Positions 6,966 through 11,992 of a stretch of 11,992 bases of DNA are shown in pieces. The first letter of the stretch is position 1. Each line of letters opens with the position of its first letter. The translations under genes and the position numbers were made by a program. The stretch comes from DHVE2 group archaeon (GTDB lineage: Archaea > Thermoplasmatota > Thermoplasmata > Thermoplasmatales > Aciduliprofundaceae), in assembly GCA_015522935.1 (NCBI GenBank), contig WALH01000043.1, forward strand, positions 1 through 11,992, given 5' to 3'. A model generated the notes under the pieces. It was given only the letters and a program-made list of their open reading frames with translations, did not search any database and was not told the origin of the DNA.

Positions 6966-6972
6966 TTTTTTT
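6966..6972 (+). terminator. T-run after the S9 gene
   Basis: Seven consecutive T residues start 9 bp after the S9 stop codon and precede galactokinase. This is a likely archaeal terminator, suggesting galK is not simply read through from the S9 promoter. A weak AAATAAAAA at the S9 stop (6952-6960) could serve as a galK TATA box. Confidence 0.5.
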
Positions 6973-7008
6973 GTAATTCCAGCACCATGGCGTGACGTGA
7001 AAAATTCT

Positions 7009-8061
7009 ATGAAAATATGCTCTCCTGGCAGAGTAAATTTAATAGGAGAACATACGGATTATTCCTTCGGTTATGTTATGCCCATGGCTATAGATCTTTA
7101 CACCTATTTAGAGGGAACTAAAAATAGAGATGTTGTTCTTTATTCTGAAAACTTTGAAATGGGCGGAAAATTTAAGATAGATAGTTTTGAAAAGGAAAAT
7201 AACTGGCTTGATTATGTGAAAGGCATATATTACTCACTTTATAAAAGAGGATACAGGGCTGGAGGAATATATGGAAGAATATATGGGAATCTGCCGATAG
7301 GTTCCGGCTTAAGTTCATCTGCCAGTTTAGAACTTGCAGTACTGGAATTTTTAAAGGAGAACTATACCCTCCATTTGAAAAGAATAGAAATGGCTATAAT
7401 GGCCAGAGATGCCGAAAACAATTTTGTGGGCATGCCCTGTGGGATAATGGACCAGATGGCAGTAGCATTGGGTAAGAAGGGATATGCACTTTTTATTGAT
7501 ACCGAGAATTTAAATTATGAACATATTCCATTCCCAAAGGATTTGAATGTCCTGATATTTGATACGGGCATACATAGAGAACTTGCTAACTCAGCATATG
7601 AGGAAAGACAACAACTCATTTCTTTAGCTCTTAAAAAATTGGGAAAATGTACCTCAAAGAATGTTAGTGAGAATGAATTAAATAAATTGAACGCAAGGGA
7701 GATAAAGATGCTTGGTTATGTACTCAGAGAGAACCGGCGTGTCTTAGATGCAAGAGATGCTCTTAAAAATGAAAACATTGAATTTTTTGGAAATTTGCTC
7801 TTGGAAGCGCATTGGGATCTATCTAATAACTATGGAGTTAGCTGTGAGGAACTCGATTTCTTTGTAAATAAAGCTGTGCAGCATGGAGCGCTGGGAGCAA
7901 GACTGACGGGAGCAGGATTTGGAGGTTCCGCTATAGCGATATTTGAAAATATTGATAATGCAGGAGAGATTATTAAAAGAGAATATGAAAAAAGATTTAT
8001 GTATCAAGCAAGATACCACTTTGTAAAACCATCCGATGGTGTTAGATTATGTATGGATTGA
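7009..8061 (+). CDS. galK: Galactokinase (GHMP kinase family)
   Basis: A 350-residue cytoplasmic kinase converting galactose and ATP to galactose-1-phosphate, the entry step of the Leloir pathway. The N-terminus carries the galactokinase signature GRVNLIGEHTDY (7-18), with R8 matching the catalytic arginine. The ATP-binding GHMP motif is IGSGLSSSASLE near 103-114, D148 in MDQ matches the catalytic aspartate, and LTGAGFGGSA near the C-terminus is GHMP motif 3. Length equals archaeal relatives. The start is uncertain: ATG 7009 puts the signature at the usual distance, while GTG 6997 adds four residues; no clear ribosome site decides. It is the first gene of a three-gene operon and its end overlaps the next start by 13 nt. 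No galT or galE is visible in the window. Confidence 0.94.
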   Translation: MKICSPGRVNLIGEHTDYSFGYVMPMAIDLYTYLEGTKNRDVVLYSENFEMGGKFKIDSFEKENNWLDYVKGIYYSLYKRGYRAGGIYGRIYGNLPIGSGLSSSASLELAVLEFLKENYTLHLKRIEMAIMARDAENNFVGMPCGIMDQMAVALGKKGYALFIDTENLNYEHIPFPKDLNVLIFDTGIHRELANSAYEERQQLISLALKKLGKCTSKNVSENELNKLNAREIKMLGYVLRENRRVLDARDALKNENIEFFGNLLLEAHWDLSNNYGVSCEELDFFVNKAVQHGALGARLTGAGFGGSAIAIFENIDNAGEIIKREYEKRFMYQARYHFVKPSDGVRLCMD

Positions 8062-9134
8062 TATTTCATGCAAATTTGCAATATGCCGAGATTCCCAAGA
8101 GTGAAATTGGAAATGTTATTGAAAAATCGTATATTTCAACGATTGAAAAATTGATTAGCAAGGATATTCCATTTGCCCTAAACACAACCGGATTTTCTTT
8201 AAGTTATCTTCCCAAAAAATTGATTTCTATCATAAAAGAAGGTATTCAAAGTAATTTAATTATGCTCACAGGCACATCCTATACCCATGCAATACTTCCT
8301 CTTCTCCCCTTAGATAGAATATGGTCTCAAATTGAGAGGGATTTGAATGTAAAAAAAGAACTGTTTGACTTCTCCCCAACTCTCTTTTGGCCTCCAGAGC
8401 TTGCCTACGATCCCATACTACCTGCAATTTTGAAGGAGTTTGGATATACCAATATTTTTGTGGATGGTGAAGCCCTCCTATATTCTAAAAATATGAACGC
8501 TGTCTTCAGGGAAAATAAGGTACCTTACATTCGGCTAATAGAAGCATCTTATGGAAAAAGTCCATATCTAAATTATTTCCTAGGACTGAGAAAACTCAAA
8601 AAATCTCTTTCGTACGTGTTTGAAGGAAAAACCATTGTGAAAGGGGTATCCGAGATATTAGGTATACCTGTTTGGCAGCCGGTTAATATAACGCTCATGC
8701 TTGGATTGGGTAAATTTCCGTTTATGAACCCCAAGAAATCTGCTAAAAGGTTAAAAAAACTCAATGATATTATGCTCTACGGCACAGATATTGAGTTTTT
8801 CGGATACATGCCCTTTGGTGGAAAAATTATGAATATTGATTCTCTTATTTATTTCGTAAAGAGTAACGATTTTGAAATTGATTTCCCCACAAAAATTAAG
8901 AATAGCAAGAGGGGATATTATTTAAAAACATCATCTTGGGCTCCAGATAAATCTCTTAGAATATGGTACGAAGATGAGGACAACAGAAGGCTCAATTTTC
9001 TCTCTAAGGATTTGGACGGAGAGTTATCTTTCGTTGCTGAGAACAGTGATGCAAGAGGATGGGAGCCAATTCCAGAACGGAGGCTTGATTCCTTTAGAGC
9101 AATATACAAAAATTGGAGGAATAAAAATGAATAG
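8049..9134 (+). CDS. GH57 glycoside hydrolase, probable alpha-galactosidase
   Basis: A 361-residue cytoplasmic enzyme of glycoside hydrolase family 57. Motifs in order: HANLQYAEIP (7-16) in place of the HQP motif; GTSYTHAILPLL (75-86); FWPPELAYDP (113-122) with E117 as candidate nucleophile; TDIEFFGY (246-253) with D247 as candidate acid/base. Most GH57 members are alpha-glucan enzymes of 500 residues or more. This short form next to galactokinase instead resembles the GH57 alpha-galactosidase of Pyrococcus furiosus, about 364 residues and also beside galK; this comparison is from memory. It probably frees galactose from alpha-galactosides after uptake. ATG 8049 lies within the galK end, with GGTG (8038-8041) as a weak ribosome site, suggesting translational coupling. 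An alpha-amylase-like activity cannot be excluded. Confidence 0.85.
   Translation: MYGLIFHANLQYAEIPKSEIGNVIEKSYISTIEKLISKDIPFALNTTGFSLSYLPKKLISIIKEGIQSNLIMLTGTSYTHAILPLLPLDRIWSQIERDLNVKKELFDFSPTLFWPPELAYDPILPAILKEFGYTNIFVDGEALLYSKNMNAVFRENKVPYIRLIEASYGKSPYLNYFLGLRKLKKSLSYVFEGKTIVKGVSEILGIPVWQPVNITLMLGLGKFPFMNPKKSAKRLKKLNDIMLYGTDIEFFGYMPFGGKIMNIDSLIYFVKSNDFEIDFPTKIKNSKRGYYLKTSSWAPDKSLRIWYEDEDNRRLNFLSKDLDGELSFVAENSDARGWEPIPERRLDSFRAIYKNWRNKNE
9115..9120 (+). promoter_or_regulatory. Ribosome binding site fixing the MFS start
   Basis: GGAGGA lies 6 nt before ATG 9127, an ideal Shine-Dalgarno position, and sits inside the end of the GH57 gene. It decides for ATG 9127 over a far longer in-frame extension from 8974 that would read through GH57 coding sequence. 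Confidence 0.85.
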
Positions 9135-10461
9135 GTATAGACGTGCGGTATCCATAGTGCTCTTGGTGCTCATGGCTGCCTTTCTTATGGCTGACCAGAA
9201 CCTTTTACCGCCAAATTACCAGCAGATAATGGCAGAGTTTAATATAAGTGAAACTCAGATGGGTTTGGTATCCACAATATTTGTGGCCACAAGTGCTCTA
9301 ATAACCATAGTGTGGGGATACTTATCGGATATAAAAGGAAGGAAGAGATTATTAGTAATAGGAGTTTTATTAGGTGAGATTCCCTGCTTTTTAACTGCAT
9401 TTGTACAAAATTACTGGGAGCTGTTAACCCTGAGACTCTTCACAGGAATAGGTCTCGGCTCAATAATACCCATCGGTTACTCTTTAATTTCAGACATGTT
9501 TTATGGAGATAAAAGGGGGAGAGGTTTCTCATACATTCAAACGGCATTTGGATTTGGAACTCTATTTGGAATGATAATGGCAGGTGTTATTGCAAGCTGG
9601 AGAACTCCCTTTATATATGCATCAGTGCCTAATTTTATCCTCGCACCCCTGTTTTATATAATAGCAGAAGAGCCCGAGCGTGGAAGCGGAGAAAAAGTTT
9701 TGGAAGATGTCTTGTCTAGAGGTTACGCATACAACTATAAACTTAACTGGAGAATTGTTAAAAAATCTTTTAAGACTGCCACAAATCTCCTTATATTCTT
9801 TCAGGGTATATTGGGTACAATCCCCTGGGGTGTGATTGTTTACTGGATCATATCTTTTTTCATGGTAACAAGGGGGATGAATAAGGAAACATCAACATTT
9901 GTTCTTCTTATACTTGGTGTATCCACGGTATTTGGTACATTTATAGGTGGATTCTTAGGAGATTACTTTGAAAGGAGAATCAAGGGTGGAAGAGCCATAA
10001 TAGTCGGGATGTCGATATTTATAGGTCTTGTAGCCGTGCTGTTTTTGATACTTTATCCATTACCTCCAAATCCATCGCTCTTGGACTGGATTCTTCTAAC
10101 TCTTTACGGGATACTGATTTTACAGTTTGTGGCCATAGCCTCCCCCAATGTTCCAGCTATAATCTCTCAGGTGAATCCTCCGGAAGATAGAGGTACCGTG
10201 TTTGGAATATTCTACATACTTAACAGCACGGGAAACGCTATAGGGCCTGTGCTTGGTGGAGTACTGATCAACACCTTTGAATGGATGGGTATAGCCAAGT
10301 CATTATCTTATCAATATACATTAATAATTGGTGCCTTATTCTGGGTTCCCTGTGCATTAACTTGGATATGGATCCGAAAAACCTATCCACAAGATATGAG
10401 TTTTATTGAAAAATTGTTGGAAAAAAGAAAGGAAAAAATATTGAAGTCCCCCCATAACTAA
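9127..10461 (+). CDS. MFS transporter, probable sugar (galactoside) importer
   Basis: A 444-residue membrane protein of the major facilitator superfamily with about 12 hydrophobic segments in two halves. The first cytoplasmic loop carries GYLSDIKGRKR (about 63-73), the classic GxxxD(R/K)xGRR motif. The second half has the matching GGFLGDYFERR. A charged central loop of about 40 residues beginning EEPERGSGEK separates the halves. It lacks the full PESPR box of the sugar-porter family and looks closer to spinster-like or general MFS carriers. The substrate is unproven; the operon with galK and GH57 and the convergent GH1 gene points to galactosides or galactose. Its start overlaps the GH57 stop in ATGAATAG (8 nt), and its stop overlaps that of the convergent GH1 gene. 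Confidence 0.9.
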   Translation: MNRYRRAVSIVLLVLMAAFLMADQNLLPPNYQQIMAEFNISETQMGLVSTIFVATSALITIVWGYLSDIKGRKRLLVIGVLLGEIPCFLTAFVQNYWELLTLRLFTGIGLGSIIPIGYSLISDMFYGDKRGRGFSYIQTAFGFGTLFGMIMAGVIASWRTPFIYASVPNFILAPLFYIIAEEPERGSGEKVLEDVLSRGYAYNYKLNWRIVKKSFKTATNLLIFFQGILGTIPWGVIVYWIISFFMVTRGMNKETSTFVLLILGVSTVFGTFIGGFLGDYFERRIKGGRAIIVGMSIFIGLVAVLFLILYPLPPNPSLLDWILLTLYGILILQFVAIASPNVPAIISQVNPPEDRGTVFGIFYILNSTGNAIGPVLGGVLINTFEWMGIAKSLSYQYTLIIGALFWVPCALTWIWIRKTYPQDMSFIEKLLEKRKEKILKSPHN

Positions 10462-11711
10462 ACTTCTCCATATCTATCTAAAATTTCTTCTTTTATCTCT
10501 TTTGTTTTGCTTATTTCTCCATAAATATAAGCGCTTCTTTTCGGCTGTCTCTGAAATGTGTTGTAATCTATACCAACAAGACCGAATCTAGGGCTGAACC
10601 CCTTATCCCACTCGAAATTATCCATGAAAGACCAGTGAAAATAGCCACGCACATCGTACCCATCCTTTATTGCCCTGTGCAGATACTGAAGATGTTTCAC
10701 TATAAACTCAATACGCCACTCATCATCAGTTGTTGCAATTCCGTTTTCTGTGATGAATATCGGTCTCTCATATCTTGATACTTTCTCAATGGCCTTATAA
10801 ATACCCTCTGGGTACACACACCACCCCATATCTGTTTTGCGTCCCATATTCGCAAGTTCCACCTGAAAGAAGAGTTTTAATGGGTTCGGCACATATTTAA
10901 CCTCGTAAGCGGTATAATAGTTCACTCCTAAGAAATCCACATTGCTCTTCGGAGTCTTATAGTTTCTGTATATGGCTTTCAATTTCCCGTTCCATAACGC
11001 ATCTAAAAAATTGAAATTGAAAACATCATCGGCCTTCTTGGCAAATTTTAAATCCTTTTTTTTATTAGATGAGGATAGAAATATGGGAATATTCTTGACA
11101 ATTCCCACTTTGAATCTATCCTTCAGAATATCGTAGGCTATGGCGTGAGCTCGAAGTATATTAGCCTCCACTTTGCTTGCCAAGCGAATACTCTTCTTAA
11201 AAGGTGGCCACTGTCCTTCAATATAGCCGCTTACAACATAGACCATGGGTTCGTTGAATGTAGCTATATACCTTGCACCTTTAATTTCATCTCTTATCGT
11301 TTCTACGTATTTTTCCCAGTACTTTAGATTCTCCTCCTTCACAAAGCCTCCCTTTTTAAGGAACCATAGAGGGAGAGTAAAATGATGCAGTGTAATCATT
11401 GGAGTTATCCCTTTAGAATCCAAAATTCTCAATATCTCGTTGTATCTCTCTATAGCGTTATAATCTTTTTTTCCTTCCTGAGGATACAATCTGGCCCACT
11501 CAATGGAAAAACGATAGCCACGATAACATAGGGATGCCATAAGTTCTATATCCTCTTTGTAAAGTCTCCAGTGATCGCAGGCTTTTCCTGATTTATAAGG
11601 TAATCGCCCAATCTGTTCATAGTACCACCAATCGTTGCTCTTATTATCTCCTTCTATCTGGTGAGCCGCTGTGGCAGTGCCAAAAATAAATTGCTCAGGA
11701 AATTTCAGCAT
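10458..11711 (-). CDS. GH1 beta-glycosidase (beta-galactosidase / beta-glucosidase)
   Basis: A 417-residue TIM-barrel retaining glycosidase of family GH1. The N-terminal signature FIFGTATAAHQIEG (9-22) is clear. The acid/base is E154 in TFNEP and the nucleophile is E322 in ITENG. LHHFTLPLWF replaces the more usual LHHWTLP. GVNYYT and WSFMDNFEWDKGF, which line the sugar site, are present. No signal sequence is seen, so it acts in the cytoplasm. It is shorter than LacS of Sulfolobus (about 490) and nearer the roughly 420-residue Pyrococcus beta-glycosidases. GH1 members often accept both galactosides and glucosides; the adjoining galactose operon favours beta-galactosides, by inference. It converges on the MFS gene, sharing CTAA between the two stop codons, and is likely transcribed from a leaderless promoter. 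Confidence 0.93.
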   Translation of the reverse strand: MLKFPEQFIFGTATAAHQIEGDNKSNDWWYYEQIGRLPYKSGKACDHWRLYKEDIELMASLCYRGYRFSIEWARLYPQEGKKDYNAIERYNEILRILDSKGITPMITLHHFTLPLWFLKKGGFVKEENLKYWEKYVETIRDEIKGARYIATFNEPMVYVVSGYIEGQWPPFKKSIRLASKVEANILRAHAIAYDILKDRFKVGIVKNIPIFLSSSNKKKDLKFAKKADDVFNFNFLDALWNGKLKAIYRNYKTPKSNVDFLGVNYYTAYEVKYVPNPLKLFFQVELANMGRKTDMGWCVYPEGIYKAIEKVSRYERPIFITENGIATTDDEWRIEFIVKHLQYLHRAIKDGYDVRGYFHWSFMDNFEWDKGFSPRFGLVGIDYNTFQRQPKRSAYIYGEISKTKEIKEEILDRYGEV

Positions 11712-11731
11712 AGAGGGATATAGGAGAAGGA

Positions 11732-11739
11732 TATATAAA
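11732..11739 (-). promoter_or_regulatory. TATA box of the GH1 gene in a divergent promoter region
   Basis: On the minus strand TTTATATA is centred about 24 bp before ATG 11711, so transcription should begin at or beside the start codon and give a leaderless mRNA. GGATATA occurs at 11716-11722 and again at 11729-11735 (plus strand), a 13-bp-spaced direct repeat between TATA and start that might bind a regulator. The AT core is nearly symmetric and could also serve rightward transcription. Confidence 0.6.
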
Positions 11740-11785
11740 AAAATTTAAACTCTCATGAAAAATGTTAATAGGAAGGCAAGCATAT

Positions 11786-11791
11786 GGAAGG
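11786..11791 (+). promoter_or_regulatory. Ribosome binding site of the partial gene at 11802
   Basis: GGAAGG lies 10 nt before ATG 11802, a slightly long but usable spacing. Nearby ATGs at 11784 and 11795 open frames that stop after 4 codons and 24 codons respectively, leaving 11802 as the best start. Confidence 0.5.
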
Positions 11792-11801
11792 AAGATGAAT
11801 T

Positions 11802-11992
11802 ATGAGTGTGGAGCAATTACTTGGATATCTGCATACATACCCTCCTCGTTATGGCCCCGAGTGGGGTAGTGGAGGTATATTTGGATTGAAATATTACAGA
11901 GAGTTGCTCTACTTTACACTCGCCTTTGAAGGTGAAGCCCATTTTATAAAGGATTCAGGAGAGAAAACGTATGATTTCCAGTTTGTGGGCAA
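11802..11992 (+). CDS. Partial gene of unknown function, cut by the window end
   Basis: An open frame of 63 complete codons runs from ATG 11802 to the window end without a stop, so the C-terminus is missing. The visible N-terminus begins MSVEQLLGYLHTYPPRYGPE and continues with a Gly-rich WGSGGIFGLKYY and a YFTLAFEGEAHFI segment. It has no signal peptide or membrane segment. From memory it resembles the start of archaeal proteins labelled DUF2139, which look propeller-like; this was not checked and no function is claimed. It is divergent from the GH1 gene across 90 bp and may be co-regulated with it. Coding is supported by the start context and by the regular amino acid composition. Confidence 0.72.
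   Translation, partial: MSVEQLLGYLHTYPPRYGPEWGSGGIFGLKYYRELLYFTLAFEGEAHFIKDSGEKTYDFQFVG

Noticed and set aside
8974..9126. Upstream extension of the MFS protein from 8974
   Set aside because: It is an out-of-frame shadow of the GH57 C-terminus; GGAGGA before ATG 9127 and the hydrophobic N-terminus there fix the start.

Overview
The window looks like chromosomal DNA from a thermophilic, probably acid-loving archaeon. The evidence is a tRNA gene whose intron is set in a bulge-helix-bulge splice motif, TATA boxes 20-30 bp upstream of several genes, apparently leaderless starts, T-run terminators, and genes typical of hot-vent heterotrophs: a sedolisin-type acid protease, a GH57 enzyme and a short GH1 glycosidase. 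An Aciduliprofundum-like member of the Thermoplasmatota would fit; that assignment is inference from gene content, not a search result.

Layout. Positions 1-196 are AT-rich and hold only promoter-like sequence. A tRNA-Asp(GTC) gene with a 55-nt intron fills 197-324. Positions 325-780 carry no convincing gene but contain an imperfect 42-bp direct repeat and hairpins. From 762 a strong TATA box is followed by two related perfect palindromes and then a giant secreted S53 peptidase (855-4964) whose C-terminal third is a duplicated fibronectin-III plus amidotransferase-like module. A second peptidase, a cytoplasmic S9 prolyl-oligopeptidase-like enzyme (5098-6957), follows behind its own leaderless promoter. 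Together these suggest outside digestion of protein by the S53 enzyme and inside processing of the resulting peptides by the S9 enzyme.

The right half is a galactoside-use locus. Galactokinase, a GH57 alpha-galactosidase-like enzyme and an MFS transporter (7009-10461) form a tight operon with 13-nt and 8-nt overlaps. Facing it, with overlapping stop codons, is a GH1 beta-glycosidase (10458-11711, minus strand). The likely scheme is import of galactosides by the MFS protein, hydrolysis of alpha and beta linkages by GH57 and GH1, and phosphorylation of the released galactose by GalK. A divergent, truncated gene of unknown function begins at 11802, sharing a 90-bp promoter region with the GH1 gene.

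No insertion sequence, integrase, CRISPR array or defence gene is visible. The least explained features are the tandem palindromes before the S53 gene, the repeat and hairpin region after the tRNA, and the duplicated S53 tail.
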